Below, one piece after another: positions 29,711 through 38,850 of a stretch of 64,000 nucleotides of DNA. The notes beneath the pieces are model-generated. The model saw only the letters and a list, made by a program, of their open reading frames with translations, ran no database searches and was not told the origin of the DNA. Source of the stretch: an uncultured Francisellaceae bacterium (GTDB lineage Bacteria > Pseudomonadota > Gammaproteobacteria > UBA6186 > Azoamicaceae); NCBI GenBank assembly GCA_945956915.1, contig CAMFJH010000003.1, positions 89,022-153,021 on the forward strand, written 5' to 3'. The translations under genes were made by a program, and so were the position numbers. The number at the start of each line of letters is the position of its first letter. Position 1 is the stretch's first letter.

Positions 29711-30448
29711 TTATTTATGCGAAAAGACGTATTTTTCACGTCGGATTTGTTTGCGATCGAAGCCTTTTTCAGTAAGCACAGCAAAAGCATCATCAATCAT
29801 ATTGGGATTGCCGCAGAGATAGACAATATCTTGCTCGGGGTTTAATTGGAGACGTTCAAATTGATTTTGAATATGACCTGTATATTCATAGGGTTTAAAA
29901 TTCGGATCTTGGTGGCGGCTGTAACAGGCTGAAAATTCAAAATTTTCATGTTCTTCAGCAAAAGCTGCAAACTCTTCTCCAAATAATAATTCGGAAGGAT
30001 TACGTACGCCTAATAATAGTTCTGTACGAATATTCTGTGTATTCATCCTGTGTTTGAGTTCTTTGAGCATAGAGCGATAGGGGGTAACACCGGTTCCGGT
30101 GCCAATTAAGATATAGCGTGAAGGTTGCTCGTCTTTCAAGACAAAAAGACCAAAAGGGCCACAGGCTTCTACGGTATCGCCGGGCTTTAAATTAAATAAA
30201 AAATTCGTGGCTACACCACCCTCTACGTAAGCACAAGTCAGTTCCATGGGGGCATCGGGGGCCGGGGCATTGGCAATACTGTAACTGCGATGAACCAGCT
30301 TCTCGGGACCCATAATATTAAGCGTGATAAATTGGCCCGCAGTGAAAGGGATAGGTTGGCCATCTGCACGTACAAAAGCTAAGTGTTTAACCATGGGAGT
30401 GACCATTTTCGCCCATTCAAGCTTATAAGTGTGGGTAGGTTGTGCCAT
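29711..30448 (-). CDS. Ferredoxin/flavodoxin-NADP reductase family protein
   Basis: 245 residues, similar in size to bacterial Fpr (248). The FAD-binding barrel carries HRSYSIANAP near residue 55. The NAD(P)-binding half has LIGTGTGVTPYRSML near 108 and YLCGNPNMIDDA near 212. The protein ends in REKYVFSHK, lacking a terminal aromatic of the plant type. It probably transfers electrons between NADPH and ferredoxin or flavodoxin. The ATG has AGGAGG 10 nt upstream. Its divergent neighbour is rpmF. Assignment to Fpr rather than another FAD oxidoreductase is likely but not certain. Confidence 0.85.
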   Translation of the reverse strand: MAQPTHTYKLEWAKMVTPMVKHLAFVRADGQPIPFTAGQFITLNIMGPEKLVHRSYSIANAPAPDAPMELTCAYVEGGVATNFLFNLKPGDTVEACGPFGLFVLKDEQPSRYILIGTGTGVTPYRSMLKELKHRMNTQNIRTELLLGVRNPSELLFGEEFAAFAEEHENFEFSACYSRHQDPNFKPYEYTGHIQNQFERLQLNPEQDIVYLCGNPNMIDDAFAVLTEKGFDRKQIRREKYVFSHK

Positions 30449-30558
30449 TAGATTTCTTGCCTCCTAATTTTTGCTTTCTGTATCTTGTTTTTGTTAAATA
30501 ACATGTTTGAACTCATAAAGCAATTAGTTATTCGTTTGACTATTATTTTAAAATCCTT

Positions 30559-30588
30559 TTGACAGGGCACACTAAAAAAAGGTATCAT
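30559..30588 (+). promoter_or_regulatory. Sigma70-type promoter of rpmF and the fab cluster
   Basis: A perfect TTGACA is followed by an 18-nt spacer and TATCAT, with the rpmF ATG 42 nt beyond. It is the only clear promoter between the divergent reductase gene and rpmF, so it probably drives rpmF-plsX-fabH-fabD-fabG and perhaps further. Confidence 0.6.
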
Positions 30589-30629
30589 CACGGGCTTAGT
30601 AACCAAAATTTAGTTCGGTGAGGTGCATT

Positions 30630-30821
30630 ATGGCTGTTCAAAAGAGCCGAAGAAGTCGATCAACACGTGGTATGCGTCGATCGCATGATAGTTTAGAGGC
30701 AACAACCTTGTCTACCAATAAGACCACCGGTGAAGTGCACCGTAGACATCATATAACCCCAGAGGGTTATCACAATGCTCGTCAGGTTTTAGCTAACGGC
30801 AAACAGCTTAAAGGGGAGTAA
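30630..30821 (+). CDS. rpmF: 50S ribosomal protein L32
   Basis: 63 residues beginning [19 protein letters not shown], the highly conserved L32 N-terminus. The start at 30630 is chosen over a frame extension at 30618 because it gives the canonical N-terminus and has GGTGAGG upstream. It is a structural protein of the large ribosomal subunit. The plsX ribosome binding site lies at the end of this gene. The DUF177 gene yceD, normally just before rpmF in gammaproteobacteria, is absent here; the upstream neighbour is a divergent reductase. Confidence 0.97.
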   Translation: MAVQKSRRSRSTRGMRRSHDSLEATTLSTNKTTGEVHRRHHITPEGYHNARQVLANGKQLKGE

Positions 30822-30827
30822 AGCCCC

Positions 30828-31856
30828 TTGGCTGATATTTGTATTGCACTGGATGCTATGGGGGGCGATCATGGCCCCCGTGTGGTTGTACCTGCGGCCT
30901 TAGAGGCTGTAGGGGCTTGTGCGCATTTACGCTTGATATTGGTAGGCCAAAGAGCGTTGATAGAACCTTACCTTAAAGAGCACCGTGGCTTAAATCATCC
31001 CCAAATTACCTTAAAAGAAGCCTCTCAGATTGTTGAGATGGGTGAGCTACCTGCTCTAGCATTACGTACCAAAAAAGATTCTTCCATGCGTGTTGCCGTT
31101 AATTTGGTCAAAGAAGGGGTGGCGGGTGCTTGTGTCAGTGCAGGGAATACAGGTGCTTTAATGGCGACTGCACGATTTGTCTTAAAAATGCTACCCGGAG
31201 TGAATCGACCGGCTATTGTTCATTCTTTGCCCAGCATGAAAGGACATGTGCATGTCTTGGATTTAGGTGCGAATGTGAATTGCAGTGCCGAAGATTTATT
31301 TCAATTTGCAGTGATGGGATCGGTTTTGGCAACCGCAGTCGATAATAACCCTAAGCCTAAGGTAGGTCTCTTGAATATTGGCTCGGAACTGATAAAAGGT
31401 AATGAAACCGTTAAAAAAACTTCGGAACTCCTCTCCAATGCATCGGTTGCTTTAAATTATATTGGCTTTGTTGAAGGGGATGATATTTATAAAGGCACAG
31501 CCGATGTTGTGGTCTGTGATGGTTTTGTGGGAAATGTGGCCCTAAAAACCAGCGAAGGCTTGGCTAAAATGATGCTAAGCTTTGCACGCGAAGCTTTTAT
31601 GCGCAATTGGTATGGCAAGTGTGTGGCACTCTTGGCTAAACCGCTGTTACGCGATTTGCAAAAACGCTTTGATCCCGGTCGTTATAATGGTGCCAGCTTA
31701 TTGGGCATACAAGGCATTGTGATTAAAAGTCATGGCAATGCCGATCACCATGCTTTTAGTGCTGCTATTAAGGTTGCGGTCTTAGAAATTGAAAAAAATG
31801 TCTTGGCTCAAATTAAAACTAAAGTGGTAAAACAATTGAGCGAGGCAACTGTATGA
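30828..31856 (+). CDS. plsX: Phosphate acyltransferase PlsX
   Basis: 342 residues (E. coli 356). The N-terminus IALDAMGGDHGPRVVVPAA and the core GNTGALMATARF near 105 and VVCDGFVGNVALKTSEG near 225 are diagnostic. PlsX converts acyl-ACP and phosphate to acyl phosphate for phospholipid synthesis. The start is a TTG, supported by AAGGGGAG 9 nt upstream and by the conserved N-terminus. The gene follows rpmF by 6 nt and overlaps fabH by 4 nt. Confidence 0.96.
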   Translation: MADICIALDAMGGDHGPRVVVPAALEAVGACAHLRLILVGQRALIEPYLKEHRGLNHPQITLKEASQIVEMGELPALALRTKKDSSMRVAVNLVKEGVAGACVSAGNTGALMATARFVLKMLPGVNRPAIVHSLPSMKGHVHVLDLGANVNCSAEDLFQFAVMGSVLATAVDNNPKPKVGLLNIGSELIKGNETVKKTSELLSNASVALNYIGFVEGDDIYKGTADVVVCDGFVGNVALKTSEGLAKMMLSFAREAFMRNWYGKCVALLAKPLLRDLQKRFDPGRYNGASLLGIQGIVIKSHGNADHHAFSAAIKVAVLEIEKNVLAQIKTKVVKQLSEATV

Positions 31857-32803
31857 GTCTCTCTTTTTATTCCAAAATTACAGGTACCGGGGGCTATTTG
31901 CCTGCCCATATAGTAAGCAATGCAGATTTAGAAAAACGCATTGATACTTCTGATGAATGGATTATTGAACGCACAGGCATAAAGCAACGACATATTGTAA
32001 ACGGCAAAGATACTTGTACCAGTATGGCTATTGCCGCTGCAAAAGAAGCCCTGGCTGCTGCAAACCTAAGTCCCGATGCGGTAGAAATGATTGTGGTGGC
32101 TACTTGTACACCCGATCATGTTTTTCCTTCCACCGCTTGCTTGGTCCAAGCTGCTTTAGATATTCCGCCAGGTGTTGCTTTTGATGTACAAGCTGCTTGC
32201 AGCGGCTATATTTATGCCTTAAGCGTGGCAGACAGTGCGATTCGTGTAGGCTTAGTTAAAACTGCATTGGTGATTGGTTCTGAAGTCATGTCCAAAGGGG
32301 TAGACTGGGAAGATCGTAAAACATGTATTTTATTTGGCGATGGCGCGGGCGCTGTGGTGTTGGAAGCTTGCCAAGAACCCGGTATCTTATCCGTCAGCAT
32401 GGGTGCTGATGGAAGGGAAAAGGATATATTGTGTTGGGATAATCAGCCGGGTGCTTTTATCCATATGGAAGGTAGCAAAGTTTTTAAATTGGCTGTTAAC
32501 AAATTGCACGATATCGCCATACAAACTCTGCAAAATCAAGGTTTAGAGGGGACAGACATCGATTGGATGGTGCCGCATCAAGCCAATATTCGCATTATCC
32601 AAGCCACTGCTCAAAAATTAGGACTTTCTATGGAGCGGGTTATTATTACACTCGATACCCAAGGCAATACTTCAGGCGCTTCTATTCCTTTGGCTTTGAA
32701 TCGAGGTATACGAGATGGCAAAATTAAAAAAGATCAATTGATCCTTTTAGAAGCTTTTGGTGCAGGACTGACTTGGGGTACTGCATTAATCCGGATGATA
32801 TAA
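31853..32803 (+). CDS. fabH: Beta-ketoacyl-ACP synthase III
   Basis: 316 residues (E. coli 317). The catalytic triad is readable: Cys116 in QAACSGY, His242 in VPHQANIRI and Asn272 in GNTSGAS. It condenses acetyl-CoA with malonyl-ACP to start fatty acid synthesis in the cytosol. It overlaps plsX by ATGA and is followed by fabD 16 nt on. Confidence 0.98.
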   Translation: MSLSFYSKITGTGGYLPAHIVSNADLEKRIDTSDEWIIERTGIKQRHIVNGKDTCTSMAIAAAKEALAAANLSPDAVEMIVVATCTPDHVFPSTACLVQAALDIPPGVAFDVQAACSGYIYALSVADSAIRVGLVKTALVIGSEVMSKGVDWEDRKTCILFGDGAGAVVLEACQEPGILSVSMGADGREKDILCWDNQPGAFIHMEGSKVFKLAVNKLHDIAIQTLQNQGLEGTDIDWMVPHQANIRIIQATAQKLGLSMERVIITLDTQGNTSGASIPLALNRGIRDGKIKKDQLILLEAFGAGLTWGTALIRMI

Positions 32804-32819
32804 CTTAGGTAATCACAGA

Positions 32820-33758
32820 ATGATAGAACAAGCAAAATACAAAAGTGCATGGGTGTTTCCAGGACAAGGTTCTCAATCGGTGGGTATGTTGGGTACCTTG
32901 GCAGAGAAATCCCATAAAATACAGGATACTTTTACAGAGGCTTCCGATTGTTTAGGCTATGATTTATGGACCCTTACCCAAGAAGGTCCTGCAGAAACCT
33001 TAAATCAAACGATTTATACACAACCGGCTTTGTTAACAGCAGGGGTGGCTTTATGGAGAGCCTTTAGCGAGTTGCGTAGCGGGTCCCATACCCCAGCTTT
33101 TTTGGCAGGACACAGCTTAGGGGAATACACGGCCTTGGTGTGTGCAGGCTCACTGGATTTTAAAGATGCTATTACCCTTGTTGCAGAGCGTGGACGTTTA
33201 ATGCAATTGGCTGTTCCTGAAGGGGTGGGTGCCATGGCTGCTATCTTGGGCTTAAGTGATGCCGATGTGCTCACCGTTTGTAAAGAGTGTGCAGAAGGCG
33301 AAATTGTATCGCCTGCAAATTATAATACTGTGGGTCAAGTTGTGATTGCAGGTCATAAAGCCGCTGTGATGCGTGCTGTGGAAAAAGCCAAGAGTATTGG
33401 GGCTAAACGCGCGATTGTATTACCCGTTAGCGTGCCTTCGCATTGTGCTTTAATGAAACCTGCTGCTGAAGAATTTTCGACGTATTTAGACAGTATACAG
33501 TTTAAAACGCCTCTGATTCGTGTCTTACATAATGTAGATGCGCGTTCGCATGAAAACCCTGTTGATATTCGTCATGCTTTAAGTCAACAATTATTTAGCC
33601 CTGTCCGGTGGGTGAAAACCATTCAAACATTGTTTCAAGATGGGGTAAATTGTCTAATAGAGTGTGGCCCTGGCAATGTATTAACGGGTTTAAATAAAAG
33701 GATTGTACCTATGTTAACCTGTGTTTCAGTCTTAAGTGAGGAAGCATTATGTCTCTAG
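32820..33758 (+). CDS. fabD: Malonyl-CoA:ACP transacylase
   Basis: 312 residues (E. coli 309). The N-terminal FPGQGSQSVGM and the nucleophile motif GHSLGE with Ser99 are present, and CALMKPAAEEF near residue 205 follows the family. It transfers malonyl from CoA to ACP. The final 10 nt overlap the start of fabG, indicating translational coupling. Confidence 0.97.
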   Translation: MIEQAKYKSAWVFPGQGSQSVGMLGTLAEKSHKIQDTFTEASDCLGYDLWTLTQEGPAETLNQTIYTQPALLTAGVALWRAFSELRSGSHTPAFLAGHSLGEYTALVCAGSLDFKDAITLVAERGRLMQLAVPEGVGAMAAILGLSDADVLTVCKECAEGEIVSPANYNTVGQVVIAGHKAAVMRAVEKAKSIGAKRAIVLPVSVPSHCALMKPAAEEFSTYLDSIQFKTPLIRVLHNVDARSHENPVDIRHALSQQLFSPVRWVKTIQTLFQDGVNCLIECGPGNVLTGLNKRIVPMLTCVSVLSEEALCL

Positions 33759-34513
33759 AGCAAAAGGGCATTTTAAATAGTAAAGTGGCTTTGGTAACCG
33801 GTGCCTCTCGCGGTATAGGTCAAGCAATTGCAGCCAGTTTGGCAGAGGCCGGTGCACACGTTATTGGCACAGCAACGCGTCCAGAAGGTGCGGCTCAAAT
33901 TACAAAATGGTTTAGTGAAAAAGGTCTCTTGGGCCGGGGTATTTGCTTAGATGTTGCTAATATAAGTAGCATTCAAGCTGCAGTCTCTGATATAACAGCA
34001 CAAGAAGGTATGCCACATATTTTAGTGAACAATGCAGGGGTAACAGCCGATAATTTGCTCTTAAGAATGAAAGAAGAAGAGGAATGGTTGCACGTAATTA
34101 ATACCAATTTAACCGGTGTGTATCGTTTGACCCAAGCCTGTTTAAGAAGTATGGTCAAAACACGATGGGGGCGGATTGTGAATGTAGGCTCGGTTGTTGG
34201 AGATACTGGCAATCCAGGCCAGGCCAATTACGCAGCAGCTAAAGCGGGCTTATTAGGCTTTTCAAAATCCTTGGCTAAAGAAGTGGGCTCTAGAAATATT
34301 ACAGTGAATGTTGTCTCTCCAGGATTTATAGAAACAGATATGACGAATATTTTGCCAGAAGAAACGAGGAAAAAATTATTAGAAACTATTCCATTAGGTC
34401 GAATGGGCGAGCCTAAAGACATTGCACAAGCAGTGGTTTTTTTAGCATCCGAACACGCGAGCTATATTACCGGAGCCACGTTGCACATTAATGGCGGAAT
34501 GTCCATGTATTAA
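33749..34513 (+). CDS. fabG: 3-oxoacyl-ACP reductase
   Basis: 254 residues (E. coli 244). This short-chain dehydrogenase has the Rossmann motif [12 protein letters not shown] near 18, NNAG near 95 and the catalytic YxxxK at Tyr161 and Lys165. It reduces 3-oxoacyl-ACP with NADPH. The extra ~8 residues at the N-terminus (MSLEQKGI) lie in the overlap with fabD and could be real or could reflect a slightly later start. Confidence 0.97.
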   Translation: MSLEQKGILNSKVALVTGASRGIGQAIAASLAEAGAHVIGTATRPEGAAQITKWFSEKGLLGRGICLDVANISSIQAAVSDITAQEGMPHILVNNAGVTADNLLLRMKEEEEWLHVINTNLTGVYRLTQACLRSMVKTRWGRIVNVGSVVGDTGNPGQANYAAAKAGLLGFSKSLAKEVGSRNITVNVVSPGFIETDMTNILPEETRKKLLETIPLGRMGEPKDIAQAVVFLASEHASYITGATLHINGGMSMY

Positions 34514-34541
34514 GATTTTTTTTTATAGGAGCGTTAAGTTA

Positions 34542-34787
34542 ATGACTAAGATAGACGAAAGAGTCAAAAAAGTAATTGCAGAGCAATTAAGTGTAGACAT
34601 TAGTAAAATCATTCCAGAAGCTTCTTTTGTAGAAGATTTGGGAGCTGATTCTTTAGACACGGTAGAATTGGTGATGGCATTGGAAGAAGAATGTGGAATA
34701 GAAATTCCAGATGAAGATTCCCATAAAATGTTAACGGTACAAGATGCCATTGACTATGTATCGGCTAAAACATTAACGGAAAGTTAA
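34542..34787 (+). CDS. acpP: Acyl carrier protein
   Basis: 81 residues from the ATG at 34542, with AGGAG 10 nt upstream. The longer frame from 34491 adds unrelated residues inside the fabG gene and is rejected. Ser37 in GADSLDTVE is the phosphopantetheine site, equivalent to Ser37 of E. coli counted with the initiator Met. The protein is acidic and helical, as expected, and carries growing acyl chains for the enzymes on both sides of it. Confidence 0.97.
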   Translation: MTKIDERVKKVIAEQLSVDISKIIPEASFVEDLGADSLDTVELVMALEEECGIEIPDEDSHKMLTVQDAIDYVSAKTLTES

Positions 34788-34790
34788 TCT

Positions 34791-36047
34791 ATGTCTTCTG
34801 CTTTAAAACGACGCGTAGTCGTCACCGGTTTAGGAATTGTATCCCCAGTTGGCAATAGCATTGAAGATGCTTGGAGCACTGTGCTGGCAGGAAAAAGTGG
34901 TATTCGCCCAATAGAATCTTTTGATGCTTCAGATTTTGCAACTAAATTTGCAGGTTTTATAAAAGACTTTGATATTGAGCAGTACATGTCGCCTAAAGAA
35001 TCGCGTAAATGCGATCCTTTTATTCAATATGGAATAGCAGCAGCGGTTCAAGCGGTGCGAGATGCTAAATTGGATGGAGAGACTGTGGTAGATAAAGATC
35101 GTGTAGGTGTGGCGATCGGATCAGGAATTGGTGGTTTGCATACCATCGAGCAAAATCATAATACTTTGCAAAATTCCGGTCCGCGTCGTATTTCTCCTTT
35201 TTTTATACCTGGTTCTATCATCAATATGATATCGGGCCATGTATCCATTAATTATGGATTTAAAGGCCCGAATATTGCATTGGCTACGGCTTGTACAACC
35301 GGTACGCATTGTATCGGTTTAGCCGCTAGAGCCATTCAATATGGGGATGCAGATGTCATGATAGCCGGTGGAGCAGAAAATGCGAGTACCCCCCTGGGTG
35401 TAGGGGGATTTGCTGCATTAAGAGCCCTGTCTACCCGTAATGATGCACCCGAACAGGCCAGCAGACCTTGGGATCGCGATAGAGATGGTTTTGTATTGGG
35501 GGACGGCGCAGGCGTTTTAGTCTTGGAAGAATTAGAACATGCCAAGAAAAGAGGCGCTCCTATTTTAGCTGAGTTGATAGGCTTTGGGATGAGTGGGGAT
35601 GCATTCCACATCACCCGTCCTTCCGAAGGCGGAACGGGTGCTGCCAGTGCAATGCAAAATGCCATGAAAGATGGTCAGATTAAGCCAGAAGATATTCAAT
35701 ATGTCAATGCACATGGTACCTCTACACCAGCAGGCGATACCGAAGAAGTTTGGGCTATGAAATCAGTTTTAGGGCCTGCAGCTTATCAAGTGGCTGTGAG
35801 TTCTACCAAATCAATGACTGGGCACTTACTCGGTGCTGCAGGGGCTATTGAAGCCATATTTTGTGTATTGGCCATTCGAGATCAAATAGCACCACCTACT
35901 ATTAATTTAGATAATCCAGATAAAGACTGTGATTTGGATTTTATACCCCATACGGCTAGAAAAATGCCTATTAATATAGCGTTATCCAACTCGTTTGGAT
36001 TTGGAGGCACGAATGGAACCTTGGCATTTAAGAAAATCGAAATCTAA
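34791..36047 (+). CDS. fabF: Beta-ketoacyl-ACP synthase II
   Basis: 418 residues (E. coli 413). The active-site residues are Cys168 in TACTTGTH, His308 in [11 protein letters not shown] and His345 in [10 protein letters not shown]. It elongates acyl-ACP with malonyl-ACP. It starts 3 nt after acpP. Its 3' end overlaps mltG by about 35 nt in another frame, and mltG's ribosome binding site GGAGG lies inside fabF. Confidence 0.98.
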   Translation: MSSALKRRVVVTGLGIVSPVGNSIEDAWSTVLAGKSGIRPIESFDASDFATKFAGFIKDFDIEQYMSPKESRKCDPFIQYGIAAAVQAVRDAKLDGETVVDKDRVGVAIGSGIGGLHTIEQNHNTLQNSGPRRISPFFIPGSIINMISGHVSINYGFKGPNIALATACTTGTHCIGLAARAIQYGDADVMIAGGAENASTPLGVGGFAALRALSTRNDAPEQASRPWDRDRDGFVLGDGAGVLVLEELEHAKKRGAPILAELIGFGMSGDAFHITRPSEGGTGAASAMQNAMKDGQIKPEDIQYVNAHGTSTPAGDTEEVWAMKSVLGPAAYQVAVSSTKSMTGHLLGAAGAIEAIFCVLAIRDQIAPPTINLDNPDKDCDLDFIPHTARKMPINIALSNSFGFGGTNGTLAFKKIEI

Positions 36048-37098
36048 AAAATTTATAATAGCTATCACAGTATTGGTGCTTGGCGCTTTGATACTGGGCG
36101 CCATGGGCGTATATTACACCCGGTTTTTGGTTACGCCTTTGCAAATCGCTTCTAGAGATCAAGTTTTTGTTATTCCCCATGGCGCTTCTACTCAAAAAAT
36201 TGCAGAAGCTTTGCAGCATGAGGGTATTATATCGCAACCGTTGTTGTTTAATTTTACTGTACATTGGGAAGGTAAAAGAGGTAAATTACAAGCAGGTGAA
36301 TATTTAATTAAACCCAACATGACGCCACAAACATTGGTTGATTTATTTGTCTCTGGCAAAGTAATTCAACATGCCTTTACCATTGTCCCTGGTTGGAATT
36401 TTGATCAATTGATGTCTGCTTTAGAAGCCGAACCTAATATTGAACATACGTTAACAGGTTTAGACAAAGAAACGATAATGACAAAAATTGCTCATTCAGG
36501 GCAGCATCCGGAGGGTAACTTTTTTCCCGAAACGTATCATTTTCCCAAAGGTACCACTGATATTGCTTTTCTAAAAAGGGCTTATCAATTAATGCAAGAC
36601 AAGCTAGGAACAGCATGGGCTAATCGAGCAGACAATTTGATTTTAAAAACCCCTTATGAAGCCTTAATTTTGGCTTCTATTATCGAAAAAGAATCAGGCC
36701 TAGAAGATGAATACACAGATATTTCTGGCGTTTATACGCGTCGCTTAGAAACAAATCATTTGCTGCAAGCTGATCCTACAGTCATTTATGGCTTAGGTAA
36801 ATCGTATATACCTCCCCTAACAATTGAACAGTTAAAATCGGATTCGCCTTACAATACTTATCAGCAGCGAGGTTTACCACCTACGCCCATTGCCTTGCCC
36901 AGCCTTAAAGCCCTAGAAGCAGCAGTGCATCCAAAGCCTGGCAACACCCTATATTTTGTAGCAAAGCCCGGCGGTTTAGGGCATGTGTTTTCTACTACCT
37001 TAGAGCAGCACCAGGAAGCAGTATTGGCTTATAAAAAGTCTTTGACTAAAGTAGATAGCAAAGACAATCAGATAACGCCTAGTGTTCCTAAGGATTGA
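36013..37098 (+). CDS. mltG: Endolytic murein transglycosylase MltG
   Basis: 361 residues from the ATG at 36013, chosen because GGAGG lies 5 nt upstream; a TTG at 35995 is less likely. A cytoplasmic basic tail and one membrane helix (about residues 13-35) precede a periplasmic LysM-like segment and the YceG catalytic domain. [12 protein letters not shown] near residue 225 contains the expected catalytic glutamate, followed by [11 protein letters not shown]. It cleaves nascent peptidoglycan strands and may set glycan length. Normally tmk follows directly; here a 342-bp repeat element begins at the mltG stop. Confidence 0.95.
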   Translation: MEPWHLRKSKSKKFIIAITVLVLGALILGAMGVYYTRFLVTPLQIASRDQVFVIPHGASTQKIAEALQHEGIISQPLLFNFTVHWEGKRGKLQAGEYLIKPNMTPQTLVDLFVSGKVIQHAFTIVPGWNFDQLMSALEAEPNIEHTLTGLDKETIMTKIAHSGQHPEGNFFPETYHFPKGTTDIAFLKRAYQLMQDKLGTAWANRADNLILKTPYEALILASIIEKESGLEDEYTDISGVYTRRLETNHLLQADPTVIYGLGKSYIPPLTIEQLKSDSPYNTYQQRGLPPTPIALPSLKALEAAVHPKPGNTLYFVAKPGGLGHVFSTTLEQHQEAVLAYKKSLTKVDSKDNQITPSVPKD

Positions 37099-37440
37099 AA
37101 AATCCCCCCGCCACCTTTGGTGTCGACCCCCTTTTGAAAAAGTGGGTAATGTAGCGCTACGCGCGCTTTTTTTCTAGCTACAATATTAGTGATTGTTGTT
37201 TCTAAAAAATAAGTGTATTCTTAATTCAAAATGAATGCTGATTTGCGTGAAAAAACTTTAGATCTAATATCTGGTTTGCTTTGGCCTGCAAACGTTAGTG
37301 CAGTGCATACTGGCATAGTAGGCCTTGCAATGACGAATTTCCTAGACTCCCGCTAACAGTGTTAAAAAATAGGCGCGCGTAGCGCTACATTACCCACTTT
37401 TTCAAAAGGGGGTCGATAGCGCAGCTAGCGGGGGGATTTT
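37099..37440. repeat. 342-bp inverted-repeat element (MITE-like) between mltG and tmk
   Basis: The left arm 37099-37166 and the right arm 37373-37440 are 68 nt each and inverted, matching at 62 of 68 positions by eye. They enclose a 206-nt centre with no convincing gene. Both arms end in AAAATCCCCCC outside and GCGCGC inside, and both contain the palindrome GTAGCGCTAC. The left arm has a hairpin CACC-TTT-GGTG at 37112-37122; the right arm has TAGC-GCA-GCTA at 37417-37427. A weak promoter-like TTGTTG-17-TATTCT lies at 37193-37221. No transposase and no clear target duplication were seen. The element fills most of the 365-nt gap before tmk. Confidence 0.75.
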
Positions 37441-37463
37441 CAGAAGCGTATGGGGAGGTTAAG

Positions 37464-38087
37464 ATGCTAATTACATTTGAGGGGACAGAAGGTGTAGGGA
37501 AGAGCACACACCTTAAATTTTTGGCAGATTATTTGGCTAAAAAAAATGTTGGGCACATTGTCACTCGAGAGCCTGGTGGTACGGAGATGGGTGAAGAGAT
37601 GCGTGACATGTTATTAAAACACCGTAAAGAAAACATGTCTCCGATGGCTGAATTGCTATTTATGTTTGCAGCGCGGGCACAGCATTTAGAGACCATTATT
37701 TTACCGGCATTAGAAGCAGGTCAATGGGTGTTGTGTGATCGCTTTACCGATGCCAGTTATGCATACCAGGGAGGAGGCAGAGGGGTCGATCTGCATGCTA
37801 TAAAGACTTTAGAAAATATGGTACAAGGTTCCTTAAGACCACATTTGGTTTTATTATTTGATGCTCCTGTAGAAGTAGGCTTAAGCCGGGCCACCAAAAG
37901 AAGTCACCCTGATCGTTTTGAGCAAGAAAAAAAAGAATTTTTTGAACGTGTGCGTGCTCATTATCACCTGCGTGCAGAGCAGGATTTAGATAGATACAAG
38001 ATGATAGATGCCACTAAATCTATTGAGGCTATTCAAAATGATTTATTAGGGATATTCCATCCTTTGGTGAATAAACATCATGGTTGA
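37464..38087 (+). CDS. tmk: Thymidylate kinase
   Basis: 207 residues (E. coli 213). The P-loop FEGTEGVGKST lies at 4-14, the DR(F/Y) motif DRFTDASYAYQGGGR near 91, and TREPGGTEMGEEMR near 36. It phosphorylates dTMP to dTDP. A GGGGAGG-like ribosome binding site lies upstream of the ATG. The end overlaps holB by 8 nt. The repeat element upstream separates it from mltG, so its transcription may depend on read-through or on a promoter in the element. Confidence 0.97.
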   Translation: MLITFEGTEGVGKSTHLKFLADYLAKKNVGHIVTREPGGTEMGEEMRDMLLKHRKENMSPMAELLFMFAARAQHLETIILPALEAGQWVLCDRFTDASYAYQGGGRGVDLHAIKTLENMVQGSLRPHLVLLFDAPVEVGLSRATKRSHPDRFEQEKKEFFERVRAHYHLRAEQDLDRYKMIDATKSIEAIQNDLLGIFHPLVNKHHG

Positions 38088-38850
38088 AGCATGGGATACT
38101 TGGCCTAAAACGGGTGCGCTATTATTATCGGGAGAATTAGAGAATACTTTTGCATTAGCTTGTTCGTATGCGAGTGCTTTGTTATGCGCATCCAATGTTC
38201 ATGCTAAGGCTTTATGGGAAGCCAAAACACATCCTGATTTTAAAGCGGTATTGGCTGAAGATAACAAAAGCACAAGGCCTGTGATTAAAATTGATCAATT
38301 GCGTGATTTAATCACTTGGAGTACGGGCAGACCCCAAATAGGATTACAAAAAGTCGCGATTATTTATCCAGCCGAAGCCATGAATGTGCAAGCTGCGAAT
38401 GCTTTGCTAAAAACCTTAGAAGAACCCACAGAAGATACTTTGATTATACTGGTGTGTGAACAAGCTGCTTTTTTAGCAGAAACACTTAGAAGCCGGTGTT
38501 TTAAAGTACGTTGTAAAAATGAAAAAAAAGAGATAGAGCGTTCTGCTTTACCTGTGGGTATGATAGAAGAAGTACAGAGTATTGTAGAAGGAAAATCTGA
38601 TCCGAGTGCCATTGCAGAACGCTGGATAAAACAAGGGTCTGCCAAAGAGTGGGTGTCTCGTTTATGGATTTTATCAGCGATGCAGATACGTGCCAATGCA
38701 GAAAAGGGTATTTTGATTAATCAAAATTTAAATCAACAATTGTTGGAAGCGGGGAGACAATTGGAAGAATTCCCAGCTTCTAATGCACAATTAGTATTGG
38801 AAAATATATTATTTGCTCATGTGGGCCTTAAGGTGAATTATGTTTATTGA
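38080..38850 (+). CDS. holB: DNA polymerase III delta' subunit
   Basis: 256 residues, shorter than E. coli HolB (334). The AAA+ clamp-loader features ALLKTLEEPTEDTLIILVC near residue 105 and the SRC-type motif (LRSRCFKV) near 135 are present. The zinc-binding cysteine cluster and canonical Walker A are not seen, as expected for a subunit that does not hydrolyse ATP. It takes part in clamp loading. The position between tmk and tatD supports the call. It overlaps tatD by 11 nt. Confidence 0.88.
   Translation: MVEAWDTWPKTGALLLSGELENTFALACSYASALLCASNVHAKALWEAKTHPDFKAVLAEDNKSTRPVIKIDQLRDLITWSTGRPQIGLQKVAIIYPAEAMNVQAANALLKTLEEPTEDTLIILVCEQAAFLAETLRSRCFKVRCKNEKKEIERSALPVGMIEEVQSIVEGKSDPSAIAERWIKQGSAKEWVSRLWILSAMQIRANAEKGILINQNLNQQLLEAGRQLEEFPASNAQLVLENILFAHVGLKVNYVY

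Noticed and set aside
34491..34541. N-terminal extension of the acyl carrier protein
   Set aside because: The canonical ACP N-terminus and a good ribosome binding site point to 34542.
37167..37372. A gene inside the inverted-repeat element
   Set aside because: No open frame of useful length with a ribosome binding site was found in the 206-nt centre.
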